Shown: piece by piece, positions 8,091 to 17,116 of the stretch | Numbering within the stretch: position 1 is the stretch's first letter | Layout of the letters: each line of letters begins with the position of its first letter | Assembly (NCBI GenBank): GCA_028820505.1 | Contig: JAPPIT010000043.1 | Coordinates: 23,116-87,115 of the forward strand | DNA: 64,000 nt | From: Defluviicoccus sp. | Lineage (GTDB): Bacteria; Pseudomonadota; Alphaproteobacteria; MPNO01 | Reading direction: 5' to 3' | Notes under the pieces: generated by a model | Seen by the model: the letters and a program-made list of their open reading frames with translations, nothing else | Told to the model about the DNA's origin: nothing | Database searches by the model: none | Position numbers and translations under genes: made by a program

Positions 8091-9533
8091 ATGACGCCGG
8101 ACGGTCGGAACCTCCTCTTCATCATGTCGGACGAGCACAACCCGAAGATGCTCGGCTGCTACGGCCACGACACGGTGCGGACGCCCCATCTCGACCGGCT
8201 GGCCGAGCGCGGCACCCGGTTCTCCGCCGCCTATACCAATTCGCCGATCTGCATACCGGCGCGCGCGGCCTTCGCGACCGGGCGCCATGTCCATGAGACG
8301 CGGTACTGGGACAACGCCCATCCCTATGACGGGGCCGTTTCGAGCTGGGGGCATCGCCTGCAGCGCGAGGGGCATCGCGTCGAGGCCATCGGCAAGCTGC
8401 ACTATCGCGGCGGCGACATCGATTCCGGGTTCGACCGCGAGATCGAGGCGATGCACGTCATGGACGGCATCGGCCAGGTCTGGGGCTCGGTCCGCGATCC
8501 GTTGCCGCCTTCGCGGCCGGCGAAAATGCTGAACCGCATCGGGCCGGGGGAATCGAACTACAACCGCTACGACCGGCTGATCGCGGACCGGGCCAAGGCC
8601 TGGCTGGCCGACGCGGCGAAGCGGGACGAGAAACCCTGGGTGCTCTATGTCGGGTTCGTCGCGCCCCACTTCCCGCTGGTCGTGCCGCAGGAATATTACG
8701 ACCTCTACCCGCTGGACCGCCTGCCGGAACGCAAGCTGGACCCGGAAAAGGGCTATGCGCGCCATCCCTGGCTGCAGCGGATGGACGATTTCCAGCAGGT
8801 CGACCGCAACCTCTCGGCGGAAGAGCGCCTGAAGGCGGTGGCGGCCTATTTCGGGCTCTGCACCTATGTCGACTCGCTGATCGGCGAGGTACTGGAGAGG
8901 CTGGAGGCGGTCGGTCTCGGCGAGACGACCCGCGTGGTCTATACCAGCGATCACGGCGACAATGTGGGTGCGCGCGGCCTCTGGGGCAAATCCAACATGT
9001 ACGAGGAATCGGCGGGAATTCCGCTGATCCTCGCCGGTCCGGACGTTGCCGCGGGCGCGGTGTGCGACACGCCCGTCTCGCTGCTCGACGCCTATCCCAC
9101 GATCCTATGCGGCGCGGGGCTCGCACCGACCGATTATGAGGAGGCGTTGCCCGGCCGGTCGTGGCTCGACATCGCCGCCACGCCCTACGATGCCGGGCGC
9201 GTCGCGTTCGGCGAATACCACGCCGCCGCCTCGGCGAGCGCCGCCTTCATGGTGCGGCGGGGGAGCAGGAAGCTCATCCATTACGTCGGCTACGAGCCGG
9301 AGCTGTTCGATCTCGCGGCCGATCCGGAGGAAACCCTGAATCTCGCCGCCTCCGATCCTGTGACGGTCGCCGAATACGAGGCGATCCTGCGCACGATCTG
9401 CGATCCCGAGCGCGTCGACCGCCAAGCGAAGGACGACCAGAACGCGCTCACCGCCCGCTTCGGCGGGCCTGAAGCCGCCTTCAAGACCGGCACACCGGGG
9501 GCGACGCCGGTTCCGGGACAGGGGCATGAGTAG
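8091..9533 (+). CDS. Second sulfatase (choline-sulfatase-like)
   Basis: 480 residues from ATG at 8091, preceded by a strong AAAGGAAAGGAAACC ribosome site; an earlier in-frame ATG at 8064 lies inside tctA and is unlikely. C54 in SPICIPARAAF fits the C-x-P-x-R formylglycine signature. Metal-ligand regions are NLLFIMSDEHNP near the N terminus and YTSDHGDNVGARGLWGKSNMY. The latter, with the NSPICIPARA context, resembles choline-sulfatase and related alkyl sulfatases more than the first sulfatase does. No signal peptide. Two different sulfatases flanking one importer suggest uptake and desulfation of a sulfate ester. Confidence 0.88.
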   Translation: MTPDGRNLLFIMSDEHNPKMLGCYGHDTVRTPHLDRLAERGTRFSAAYTNSPICIPARAAFATGRHVHETRYWDNAHPYDGAVSSWGHRLQREGHRVEAIGKLHYRGGDIDSGFDREIEAMHVMDGIGQVWGSVRDPLPPSRPAKMLNRIGPGESNYNRYDRLIADRAKAWLADAAKRDEKPWVLYVGFVAPHFPLVVPQEYYDLYPLDRLPERKLDPEKGYARHPWLQRMDDFQQVDRNLSAEERLKAVAAYFGLCTYVDSLIGEVLERLEAVGLGETTRVVYTSDHGDNVGARGLWGKSNMYEESAGIPLILAGPDVAAGAVCDTPVSLLDAYPTILCGAGLAPTDYEEALPGRSWLDIAATPYDAGRVAFGEYHAAASASAAFMVRRGSRKLIHYVGYEPELFDLAADPEETLNLAASDPVTVAEYEAILRTICDPERVDRQAKDDQNALTARFGGPEAAFKTGTPGATPVPGQGHE

Positions 9534-9663
9534 CGAATGTCGACCGCTCGCATAGGGAGTACCTGCGTCAGGTCGGTGCGGCGGCGTCCTTCGGAGCGGC
9601 GAAGTTGACTCGCGCCGGGCGCCGCCCGACGCTGTACCCGGCCGGGCGGGGAGAAAAGCGCGC

Positions 9664-10143
9664 ATGGCGGCGAAGAAGACTCTCTATCTCGCGAACCCCT
9701 ACGGGTTCTCGGCGCAGCAGAACCGGGGACCCCTGCGCGAGCTGAAGGCAGCCCTGGAGGCCCTGGGTGCCGAGGTCTGGGAGCCGTTCGAGCGCAACAA
9801 CCAGATCGACCGCGCGAGCTCCGGCTGGGCCTACCGGATCGGCCAGGCCGACCTCAGCGACGTGCGGGACTCGGACGGGCTGTTCGCCGTGGTCAACGGC
9901 TGCCCGCCGGACGAGGGCGTGATGGTGGAGCTCGGCATGGCGATCGCCTGGGACAAGCCGGTATTCCTGTTCCGCGACGACTTCCGCCGCTGCACCGACA
10001 GCGACGCCTATCCGCTCAACCTGATGCTGTTCGCCGGCCTGCCCGAAACGGGGTGGGAAGCCTGGTGGTACGGCTCTGTCGAGGAGATCGCCGATCCCGG
10101 CAAGGCTCTGGTGCGCTGGTTGAAGGGCGATCTCCCTGGCTGA
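9664..10143 (+). CDS. Nucleoside 2-deoxyribosyltransferase family protein
   Basis: 159 residues. Family features are the N-terminal LYLANPYGFS, an acidic middle segment LSDVRDSDGLFAVVNG, and the catalytic-glutamate motif DEGVMVELGMAIAWDKPVF (Glu about residue 88). Characterised enzymes exchange the base on 2-deoxyribonucleosides through a glutamyl intermediate; relatives also hydrolyse nucleoside monophosphates. It ends 5 nt before cobT and is probably in its transcript. CobT also acts on a base and a ribosyl compound, so the pairing is suggestive, but a role in B12 lower-ligand metabolism is speculation. The 130 bp upstream show no recognisable riboswitch. Confidence 0.75.
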   Translation: MAAKKTLYLANPYGFSAQQNRGPLRELKAALEALGAEVWEPFERNNQIDRASSGWAYRIGQADLSDVRDSDGLFAVVNGCPPDEGVMVELGMAIAWDKPVFLFRDDFRRCTDSDAYPLNLMLFAGLPETGWEAWWYGSVEEIADPGKALVRWLKGDLPG

Positions 10144-10148
10144 GCGCC

Positions 10149-11162
10149 ATGACGAACCGCCCGCCCGATCTGGACAGAACCGTCCTGGACCTCATCGACA
10201 GCAAAACCAAGCCGGTGGGCGCTCTCGGACAGGTGGAATCCGTCGCACTGCAGCTGGCGCGGGCGACAGGGCGGCCGGCGCCGCGCCTGGAGACATGCGA
10301 GTTGACCGTCTTCGCCGCCGATCACGGTATTGCGGCCGACGGAGTTTCCGCCTACCCGCAGGAAGTAACCCGGCAAATGGTGCTGAATTTCCTGCATGGC
10401 GGGGCGGCGGCCAATGTCTTCGCGAACGCGGTCGGCGCTTCGGTCCGGGTCGTCGACGCGGGCGTGGCGGGAGACCCCATAGAGCATTCGGATCTTTTGC
10501 CGCGCCGCATCGCGGCGGGCACCCGAAATTTCCGCGTCGAGCCCGCGATGACGGAGGCGCAGCGCGACGACGCCCTTCGGGCGGGTCGCGCGTTGGCCGA
10601 GAACAGCCCGGCCGATGTCTTGTGTTTCGGCGAAATGGGGATCGGCAACACGTCGGCGGCGACGCTGATCGCGCACAAGGTCCTCGGCCTGCCGCTCGCG
10701 GGCTTGACCGGGCGCGGCACGGGTCTGGACGACGCCGGTCTGGCGCGCAAGAGCGCCGTCCTCGGGGCCGCATCGGAACGGACCGCAACGACCCTCGACG
10801 CCGAAGCGGCGCTCGCCGAGTACGGCGGCTTCGAAATCGCGACGATGGCGGGCGCCATGCTGGGCGGGGCGCTGACGAACCGCCCGGTCCTGGTGGACGG
10901 GTTCATTTCGACCGCGGCGGCGCTGGTGGCGATCCGCATCGAGCCAAAGGCGGAGCGCGGCCTGATCTTCGCACACCGCTCGGCGGAGCCCGGACACTCG
11001 GAAATGCTGGAAGCGTTGACCGCCCGGCCGATCCTCGATCTGCAGATGCGCCTCGGCGAGGGCACGGGTGCGCTGCTGGCCTGGCCGGTGGTGCGCGCGG
11101 CGTCCGCCATGCTGACGGACATGGCGAGCTTCGATAGCGCCGGCGTCAGCGGGCCAGCCTGA
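10149..11162 (+). CDS. cobT: Nicotinate-nucleotide--dimethylbenzimidazole phosphoribosyltransferase
   Basis: 337 residues, close to the family norm of about 340. It makes alpha-ribazole 5'-phosphate from nicotinate mononucleotide and dimethylbenzimidazole for the B12 lower ligand. Diagnostic stretches are FAADHGIAADGVSAYPQEVT near residue 55, FGEMGIGNTSAATLI in the middle, and RLGEGTGALLAW near the C terminus holding the catalytic Glu (about residue 304). The start was taken at ATG 10149 because the frame upstream runs through the preceding gene. It is followed by cobS, so two nucleotide-loop assembly steps are adjacent. Confidence 0.96.
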   Translation: MTNRPPDLDRTVLDLIDSKTKPVGALGQVESVALQLARATGRPAPRLETCELTVFAADHGIAADGVSAYPQEVTRQMVLNFLHGGAAANVFANAVGASVRVVDAGVAGDPIEHSDLLPRRIAAGTRNFRVEPAMTEAQRDDALRAGRALAENSPADVLCFGEMGIGNTSAATLIAHKVLGLPLAGLTGRGTGLDDAGLARKSAVLGAASERTATTLDAEAALAEYGGFEIATMAGAMLGGALTNRPVLVDGFISTAAALVAIRIEPKAERGLIFAHRSAEPGHSEMLEALTARPILDLQMRLGEGTGALLAWPVVRAASAMLTDMASFDSAGVSGPA

Positions 11163-11177
11163 CGGCGGGCTCGCGGG

Positions 11178-11948
11178 ATGGCGCGCGCGTTCGCCCACGA
11201 GTGGATATTGTTCCGGCTGGCGTGCCAGATGCTGACCCGGTTTCCGGCGGCGCGCGGGATCGATTACGCTCCCGCGCTCGATGCCGCGGCCGTTCGGTAC
11301 TATCCCGCCGCCGGAATTCTGGTGGGTCTGGCCGGCGGCGCGGTATTCGCCGCGGCCTTCAGCCCGTTCGGCCCTTCGCCGGCGGCGGTTCTGGCGATCG
11401 CGGCCTCCGTCCTCCTCACCGGTGCAATGCACGAGGACGGCCTCGCGGATACCGCGGACGGCATCGGGGGAGGACAATCGGCAGAACGTGCGCTCGAAAT
11501 CATGCGCGACAGCCGCATCGGCGTATACGGCGTGCTCGCCCTCGTCCTCGTCATCGTCGCCAAGGCGTTCGCCCTGGCAACGCTTTCGCCATGGCTGGGA
11601 CTGGCGGTCCTCGTCGCCGCGCACGGGCTCAGCCGGTGGAGCGTCGTTCTCGTCATCGCGACCGCGCGCTACGTCCGCCCATCCGGTACGGCCAGCCCGG
11701 TCGCGGGCGCGGTCTCCCCCGTCTCCCACGTGATCGCGGCGGTCACGGCCGTCGCATGCCTGCTCCTCGCGGGATACGCGGCATCGCCTCAGGCGGCCGC
11801 CGGGCTCCTCGTCGGGCTCGCCTGCGGGCATGTCGCGGTCCGTGCCGCCTATCAGGCGAAGCTGAAAGGCTACACGGGCGATTGCCTGGGAGCGACTCAG
11901 CAGGTGAGCGAGCTGGGCGCCTATCTCGGCCTGCTGGCCTGCCTCTAA
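11178..11948 (+). CDS. cobS: Adenosylcobinamide-GDP ribazoletransferase (cobalamin synthase)
   Basis: 256 residues, integral membrane. It joins alpha-ribazole (phosphate) to adenosylcobinamide-GDP, the last joining step of B12 synthesis, at the inner membrane. The key motif MHEDGLADTADGIGGG (about residues 84-99) gives the Asp residues thought to bind Mg-substrate, followed by MRDSRIGVYGV. Several hydrophobic segments follow, and GDCLGATQQVSELGAYL closes the protein as in other CobS/CobV members. Its last 4 nt overlap the end of the convergent cobD gene. In Pseudomonas nomenclature this is CobV. Confidence 0.95.
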   Translation: MARAFAHEWILFRLACQMLTRFPAARGIDYAPALDAAAVRYYPAAGILVGLAGGAVFAAAFSPFGPSPAAVLAIAASVLLTGAMHEDGLADTADGIGGGQSAERALEIMRDSRIGVYGVLALVLVIVAKAFALATLSPWLGLAVLVAAHGLSRWSVVLVIATARYVRPSGTASPVAGAVSPVSHVIAAVTAVACLLLAGYAASPQAAAGLLVGLACGHVAVRAAYQAKLKGYTGDCLGATQQVSELGAYLGLLACL

Positions 11949-12943
11949 CCCGAGGTGGCGGCGGCAAGGGCGGCTTCGAGCCGCTGCCACGCGGGTCCAT
12001 CCGGCGGTATGCCGAATCTCAGCCAATCGGACCGTCCGGGAAAATCGCGCACCAGAATACCCGCGCGGCCCAGCGCCGCGGCGATGGCCGGCGCGTTATC
12101 GTGCCTGACCAGGCGGAACAGCGAGGTTCCTCCGACCGCCTCCAGCCCGTGCGAGGAAAGGAGCGAATCGAGCCGTTCGCCCGTCCGCGCCAGCCGGTCC
12201 GCCGTCTCTTGCCGCCAGGCCTCGTCTCCGAGCGCCTTGACGGCGGCATGGATCGCAATTCCGGAAACCGGCCACGGCCCCAGCGCCTTTTCGACCCGCG
12301 TGGCAATCTCCGGTTCCGCGATCAGGAAACCGAGTCGCAGCCCGGCCAGCCCATAGGCCTTTCCGAACGAGCGCAGGACGATCAAGCCCTGCCGCGGTAG
12401 CGCGGGCACGACGCTTCGATTCGCCTCGGAAAATTCGGCGAAGGCCTCGTCGACGATCAGGCACCCCCCCGCACGCGCCCTGCGGGCCTGCAATTCCAGC
12501 ACCTGCCCGGGGTCCAGCCCGCGGCCGTCGGGGTTGTTGGGATTGCAAAGGATTGCGACATCGCCCTCCTCCAGCACTTCGGTGCCGGCCCCTTCGACGA
12601 CATTGGCGCCGGCGGCGTCCCAGGCGGGGGCGAACTCGCCGTAGGTCGGCGAATGGATGGCGACGCGCCGGGCCGGAAAGAGCCGGGGCAGAGAGGAAAT
12701 CAGGATCTGGGTGCCGGGCGCGACGGCGACCAGTTCCGCATCGCGCGCGCCGTAGGCCGCCGCCGCGGCTTTCTTGAGCGCCCGGATGTGTACCGCTTCG
12801 GGCAGCCGCGTATACGCTGTCTCCGGGATCGGCGGCACGGGATAGGGAAACGGGTTGATGCCCGTCGACAGATCGACAAGCGGCTCGGGCGCGTCGGGGT
12901 ATCTTTGCCGGAGGAAGGAAAGCTCGCCGCCGTGGTGGATCAT
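11945..12943 (-). CDS. cobD: Threonine-phosphate decarboxylase (CobD/CobC type)
   Basis: 332 residues from ATG at 12943. It is a fold-type I PLP aminotransferase relative that makes (R)-1-amino-2-propanol phosphate, the linker in cobinamide. It starts [10 protein letters not shown], as in many CobC/CobD proteins, and has VDLSTGINPFPYP. CNPNNPDG and IVDEAFAEF are the PLP-contacting Asn and Asp segments, and the Schiff-base lysine is K195 in LRSFGKAYGLAGLR. It converges on cobS with a 4-bp overlap, and its start overlaps the presumed cbiB start on the other strand. In Pseudomonas naming it is CobC. Confidence 0.93.
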   Translation of the reverse strand: MIHHGGELSFLRQRYPDAPEPLVDLSTGINPFPYPVPPIPETAYTRLPEAVHIRALKKAAAAAYGARDAELVAVAPGTQILISSLPRLFPARRVAIHSPTYGEFAPAWDAAGANVVEGAGTEVLEEGDVAILCNPNNPDGRGLDPGQVLELQARRARAGGCLIVDEAFAEFSEANRSVVPALPRQGLIVLRSFGKAYGLAGLRLGFLIAEPEIATRVEKALGPWPVSGIAIHAAVKALGDEAWRQETADRLARTGERLDSLLSSHGLEAVGGTSLFRLVRHDNAPAIAAALGRAGILVRDFPGRSDWLRFGIPPDGPAWQRLEAALAAATSG

Positions 12944-13957
12944 GCGCCGGTGCCGATCGTGACATTCGCGGTGTGGTTCGAGACCGACCTGCTCATCCTC
13001 GTCGCCGCTCTCGCGCTCGAAGCGGCCTTCGGATATCCCAAGCCGCTCTTCGCCCGCCTCGCCCATCCCGTGGTCTGGATCGGCAACCTCCTGGACCGGA
13101 TGGAACGCCGCTGGAACGGGCAGACCTTGCCCGAACGCCGCCGCCGCCTCAACGGTACTTGGTGCGTTCTCCTCCTCCTGATCCTCTCGGCCACCGCCGG
13201 CGCCGCCCTCCAGGCTGCCGCCCTCTCGTTCGTGTCCTGGTGGCTCGCGGGGCTGGCGCTCGCCGTCCTCGCATCGTCCCTGTTCGCGCAGCGCAGCCTT
13301 CACGAGCACGTCGCGGCGGTACGGGACGGTCTGGCGGCGGGCGGGCCGGTCGAGGGCAGGGTCCAGCTGCGCCATATCGTCGGCCGCGACACCGGGACCC
13401 TGGACGAAGCCGGCGTGGCCCGTGCCGCGATCGAGAGCCTCGCCGAGAATTTTTCCGATGGCGTCGTCGCGCCCGCCGTCTGGTGCGCCGTCCTGGGACT
13501 GCCGGGCGCAGCCGTATACAAGGCGATCAACACGGCGGACAGCATGATCGGTCACGACAACGCGCGTTTTCGGCATTTCGGCCGGTTCGCCGCGCGCCTA
13601 GACGATGTCGTCAACCTGCCGGCATCGCGGCTCAGCGCCCTCTGGATCGTTCTCGCGTCCATCGCGACACGCGATGCTTCTCCCCTCGGCGCGCTGCACG
13701 CCGTCAGGCGGGACGCTTCCCGTCACCGCTCGCCCAACGCCGGATGGCCGGAAGCCGCGATGGCGGGCGCGCTGGGACTGGGCCTGGGCGGACCGCGGCA
13801 GTATCCGGATGCCTTCGTCGACGACGCATGGATGGGCGGGGGGCGGGCGGAAGCGACGCCGGAAGACATCGGGCGCGCCCTCCGCCTCTACCGCCGCGCC
13901 TGCGCAATCCAGATCGCGGCGGCCGCGCTCCTGTTTCTCTCTATCGTGCGAGGCTGA
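12932..13957 (+). CDS. cbiB: Adenosylcobinamide-phosphate synthase
   Basis: About 341 residues. This membrane protein attaches aminopropanol (phosphate) to adenosylcobyric acid. Family features are [20 protein letters not shown] with [11 protein letters not shown], the hydrophobic [19 protein letters not shown], a central [20 protein letters not shown], and [20 protein letters not shown] with [11 protein letters not shown]. The exact start is uncertain: GTG at 12932 follows GAGGAAGGAA, but GTG at 12959 or 12971 is closer to the conserved part. A start at 12932 overlaps the divergent cobD start by 12 bp. The 3' end overlaps convergent cobQ by 17 bp. Pseudomonas name: CobD. Confidence 0.92.
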   Translation: MVDHAPVPIVTFAVWFETDLLILVAALALEAAFGYPKPLFARLAHPVVWIGNLLDRMERRWNGQTLPERRRRLNGTWCVLLLLILSATAGAALQAAALSFVSWWLAGLALAVLASSLFAQRSLHEHVAAVRDGLAAGGPVEGRVQLRHIVGRDTGTLDEAGVARAAIESLAENFSDGVVAPAVWCAVLGLPGAAVYKAINTADSMIGHDNARFRHFGRFAARLDDVVNLPASRLSALWIVLASIATRDASPLGALHAVRRDASRHRSPNAGWPEAAMAGALGLGLGGPRQYPDAFVDDAWMGGGRAEATPEDIGRALRLYRRACAIQIAAAALLFLSIVRG

Positions 13958-15419
13958 TCAGGCGGTCGATATCGAGATGCGTCTCCAGATGGTCGGCCAG
14001 CTCATCGAGCGTCCGGTCGACCAGCCCGTCGTGATCGCCGATACCGGCTTCTACCCCGAACGCGCGCAACCATTCCGCGCGATACCGGTCGCTCGCGAAG
14101 ATCCCGTGCACGTAGCTGCCGGCGACCCGGCCGTCGATGGATTGGGCGCCGTCCGTCCGGCCGTCCGCGAGGCGGTGAAGCGGCCTCTCCGCGTCGGGCC
14201 CCGACGTTCTTCCCATGTGAATCTCATAACCCGAAAACCCGACGCCGCCGCGCACGGTCTCGCCCGCGACTTCCCGGACCGTCTTCGGATCGGCCAATAC
14301 GGTGTCGACCTCGAGGAATCCCAGACCTGCAACCGTTCCGGGCGGACCCTCGAGGCCTTGCGGGTCCGAAATCGTCCGCCCCAGCATCTGGAAGCCGCCG
14401 CAAACGCCGAGAACGCGTCCGCCGCGACGCCGGTGCGCAAGGATGTCGATGTCCCACCCCTCCTCCCGCAACGCCGTCAGATCCGCGACGGTCGCCTTGC
14501 TGCCGGGAAGGATGACGAGATCGGCGTCCGCCGGCAGAGGCATGCCGCGCTCGATCATGGTCAGATCGACCGACGGTTCGGCGCTCAGCGGGTCGAGGTC
14601 GTCGAAATTCGCGATCCTGGGGAGATGGGGCACGGCGATCCGCGCACGCCGGTCGCGCCTGCCCGGGGGTGGCCCCTGGGGACGTCTTTCGGACAAATCG
14701 TAAGCGTCCTCCGCCGGAAGCAGTCTCACGCGGTCGAAGAAGGGCACCAGGCCCAGCGCCGGCCACCCGGTCCGCGCGGCAATGTCCGCCATTCCGTCTT
14801 CGAACAGGGCCGGGTCGCCCCGCATCTTGTTCACCACGAAGCCGACGACCAGCGCCGAGTCCGAGGGCGCAACGACCGCCCTGGTTCCGACCAGCGCGGC
14901 AATCACCCCGCCCCGGTCGATGTCCCCGATCAGTACCACGGGAATATCGGCGGCGGCGGCGAAACCCATATTCGCGATATCCGCTTTCCGCAGGTTGGTT
15001 TCCGATGCGCTGCCGGCACCTTCGACGACTACGAAATCCGCTGTCTCGCTCACTCTCCCGAAACTCTCCAGCACCCGCGGCATCAACCCGCGCTTGGCGT
15101 CCTGAAACTCGCGCGCGCGGGCGGCCCCCTCGACCCGTCCCTGGACGACGATCTGCGCGCCGACATCGGAGCTGGGCTTCAGCAGGACCGGGTTCATGTG
15201 CACGCTGGGCGCAACCCGCGCCGCACGCGCCTGGAGCGCCTGCGCCCGGCCGATTTCGCCGCCATCGGCCGCGACCGCGGCGTTGTTCGACATGTTCTGG
15301 GGCTTGAAGGGGCAGACGGCGTGTCCGCGGTTGGCCAGCGCTCTCAGGAGCCCGGCGGCGAGGACGGACTTGCCGACATTCGAGCCCGTCCCCTGCAGCA
15401 TGATCGCCTTTCCGGGCAT
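13941..15419 (-). CDS. cobQ: Cobyric acid synthase (glutamine-hydrolysing)
   Basis: 492 residues, the usual length. It amidates the b, d, e and g side chains of adenosylcobyrinic acid a,c-diamide using glutamine and ATP. The N-terminal synthetase domain starts [20 protein letters not shown] (P-loop) with [10 protein letters not shown], typical of CobQ. The C-terminal class I amidotransferase domain has [17 protein letters not shown] with the nucleophilic Cys, and [11 protein letters not shown] with the His. It is the last gene of the minus-strand cobU-cobO-cobQ operon; its ATG overlaps the cobO stop as TGATG. Confidence 0.97.
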   Translation of the reverse strand: MPGKAIMLQGTGSNVGKSVLAAGLLRALANRGHAVCPFKPQNMSNNAAVAADGGEIGRAQALQARAARVAPSVHMNPVLLKPSSDVGAQIVVQGRVEGAARAREFQDAKRGLMPRVLESFGRVSETADFVVVEGAGSASETNLRKADIANMGFAAAADIPVVLIGDIDRGGVIAALVGTRAVVAPSDSALVVGFVVNKMRGDPALFEDGMADIAARTGWPALGLVPFFDRVRLLPAEDAYDLSERRPQGPPPGRRDRRARIAVPHLPRIANFDDLDPLSAEPSVDLTMIERGMPLPADADLVILPGSKATVADLTALREEGWDIDILAHRRRGGRVLGVCGGFQMLGRTISDPQGLEGPPGTVAGLGFLEVDTVLADPKTVREVAGETVRGGVGFSGYEIHMGRTSGPDAERPLHRLADGRTDGAQSIDGRVAGSYVHGIFASDRYRAEWLRAFGVEAGIGDHDGLVDRTLDELADHLETHLDIDRLISLAR

Positions 15420-16033
15420 CAGTATTCGATGCCCTCCTGGGTTTTCACGCCCGCCTTGAAGTGGTGCTTGACGAGGGTCATCTCGGTGACCAGATCGGCC
15501 GCCTCCACCAGCGGCGCCTTGGCGTTCCGGCCTGTGACCACGACGTGAAGGTCTTTCGGCCTGGCATCCAGCCGGGTGAGGACCTCGTCGAGCGAGAGAT
15601 AGTCGTAGCGCAGCGCGATGTTGAGCTCGTCCAAGACGACGAGACCGAAATCCGGGTTCGCCATCATCGCGACGGCCGTGTCCCAGGCCTTCCTGCACGC
15701 CGCGATGTCGCGTTCCTTGTCCTGGGTTTCCCAAGTGAATCCCTCGCCGAGCGCGTGCCACTCGACCATGTCCGGCGCCATCGATTCGAGTGCGATCTTC
15801 TCCCCGGTCGACCAGGCGCCCTTGATGAACTGCACCACGCCCACCTTGCGGCCGCGGCCGATCATCCTGAGGGCGAGCCCGAACGCGGCCGTCGACTTGC
15901 CCTTGCCGGTGCCGGTGTGAACCATCAGAAGGCCCTTCTCGATGGTCTTCGAGGCGACCTCGGCATCCTGAACGGCCTTTCGATGGGCCATTTTCGTCTT
16001 GTGGCGCGCGGTTTCGTCTTTCCTCTCGGTCAT
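15419..16033 (-). CDS. cobO: Cob(I)yrinic acid a,c-diamide adenosyltransferase (CobO/BtuR type)
   Basis: 204 residues. It transfers the adenosyl group of ATP to cobalt(I) corrinoids to give the upper ligand. The P-loop is unusual and characteristic of this family, [20 protein letters not shown], followed by [24 protein letters not shown] and [15 protein letters not shown] make the middle, and VVVTGRNA with [19 protein letters not shown] the C terminus. All are standard BtuR/CobO features. Its start overlaps the cobU stop as ATGA and its end overlaps the cobQ start, so the three form a tight unit. Confidence 0.96.
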   Translation of the reverse strand: MTERKDETARHKTKMAHRKAVQDAEVASKTIEKGLLMVHTGTGKGKSTAAFGLALRMIGRGRKVGVVQFIKGAWSTGEKIALESMAPDMVEWHALGEGFTWETQDKERDIAACRKAWDTAVAMMANPDFGLVVLDELNIALRYDYLSLDEVLTRLDARPKDLHVVVTGRNAKAPLVEAADLVTEMTLVKHHFKAGVKTQEGIEY

Positions 16034-16551
16034 CCTGTTCCTTTGACGATCGTGGGGATCCCGGCCACCATGAAGTGCACATGTTCCGCGTGCGCGGCAA
16101 CCTCGGCATGAAGGCTCCCGGCCGCGTCCCGGAAATCGCGCGCCAGCGCGTTCTCCGGAACGATCCCCGAGCCGACCTCGCTGGAAACCAGCACGGTCGG
16201 ACCGTGCCGCCTCCCGAGCGCCGCCAGCAAACCGTTTACGGCCTCGTCCACCCGGTGGCCGTTCAGCATCAGATTGCTCAGCCACAGCGTCAGGCAGTCG
16301 ACCAGCACGGGCGTTCCGCCCGCACATTCATCGATGGCGGATGCCAGCGCCAGCGGCGCCTCCACGGTGTGCCAGCCGCTCCCCCGGCGGGCCTTGTGCG
16401 CGGCGATGCGCCGGCGCATTTCCTCGTCCAGGGGTTCGGCCGTCGCGATGTATCGCCAGGGCGGCGGGCGGGCCTCGACGAGGGATTCGGCGTGCCGGCT
16501 CTTGCCCGAGCGGGCGCCTCCCAGGACCAGATAGAGCTTATCGACCGGCAT
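16030..16551 (-). CDS. cobU: Adenosylcobinamide kinase / guanylyltransferase
   Basis: 173 residues. It phosphorylates adenosylcobinamide and then adds GMP to give adenosylcobinamide-GDP. The P-loop [17 protein letters not shown] is at the N terminus, with [20 protein letters not shown] and the GWHTVEAP segment that contains the guanylylated His region. [13 protein letters not shown] follows and [21 protein letters not shown] is near the C terminus. The start at [12 protein letters not shown] fits family alignments better than an upstream ATG at 16599. First gene of the cobU-cobO-cobQ operon, diverging from the DUF1636/cobW operon. Pseudomonas name: CobP. Confidence 0.96.
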   Translation of the reverse strand: MPVDKLYLVLGGARSGKSRHAESLVEARPPPWRYIATAEPLDEEMRRRIAAHKARRGSGWHTVEAPLALASAIDECAGGTPVLVDCLTLWLSNLMLNGHRVDEAVNGLLAALGRRHGPTVLVSSEVGSGIVPENALARDFRDAAGSLHAEVAAHAEHVHFMVAGIPTIVKGTG

Positions 16552-16666
16552 TCGGTTCCCTGCGGATGCATGGACCGCCGCAGCGGCGCCTTGTAACATG
16601 GCGCCGAGGAGAATGCAGGGGTTTCGGCCCTAAGCCGCGACTGTCCTCGCCGCCGCGGGAAAGATC

Positions 16667-17116
16667 TTGGTCGACCCAGAAAACCGCACGAACGGAGAGT
16701 CCGAACCGCGCGACCGGCGGCCGGTTCTGCATATCTGCATGACCTGCCGCCCTGCCGGCGCGGCGCCGGACGCGCCGAACGACCCTGCCGCGGGATCGGA
16801 ATTCCACGATGCGATACAGCGACGCCTGAGCGCCCGACGACTGGAATCGTCGATCCGGGTCAACCCGATAAACTGCATGGCGAATTGCGAGCAGGGTTGC
16901 AGCGCCGCTCTCTCCTCCCCCGGAAAATGGTCCTATATCGCGGGGTTCCTCCGCGCCGAACTGGCCGACGACGTGATCGATTACGCGCTGGTCTACGGCG
17001 CTTCCCGGACGGGCGTCGTCATGCCGTCGAAGCGCGCGCCCTCGCTGCGCGACGCGGTCGTCGCCCGCGTGCCCGCCCATCCCGACGATCTCCTGGAACA
17101 GCGAGACGGCGCATGA
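16667..17116 (+). CDS. DUF1636 family Cys-rich protein of cobalamin clusters
   Basis: 149 residues from a probable TTG start (GGGAAAG upstream). The first 20 or so residues are not conserved in character, so the true start may be later. The core begins PVLHICMTCRPAG and continues INCMANCEQGCSAAL, giving a Cys set (C-x2-C, then C-x3-C-x3-C) that could bind a metal or Fe-S cluster. GKWSYIAGFL is another family-like segment. This is the thioredoxin-like ferredoxin style seen in DUF1636 proteins next to cobW. Its stop overlaps the cobW start as ATGA. Function is unknown; its position suggests a role in cobalt handling or delivery to CobN. Confidence 0.75.
   Translation: MVDPENRTNGESEPRDRRPVLHICMTCRPAGAAPDAPNDPAAGSEFHDAIQRRLSARRLESSIRVNPINCMANCEQGCSAALSSPGKWSYIAGFLRAELADDVIDYALVYGASRTGVVMPSKRAPSLRDAVVARVPAHPDDLLEQRDGA

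Noticed and set aside
10008..12026. 672-codon minus-strand open frame over cobT/cobS
   Set aside because: Antisense shadow; cobT and cobS on the plus strand carry complete family motifs over the same bases.
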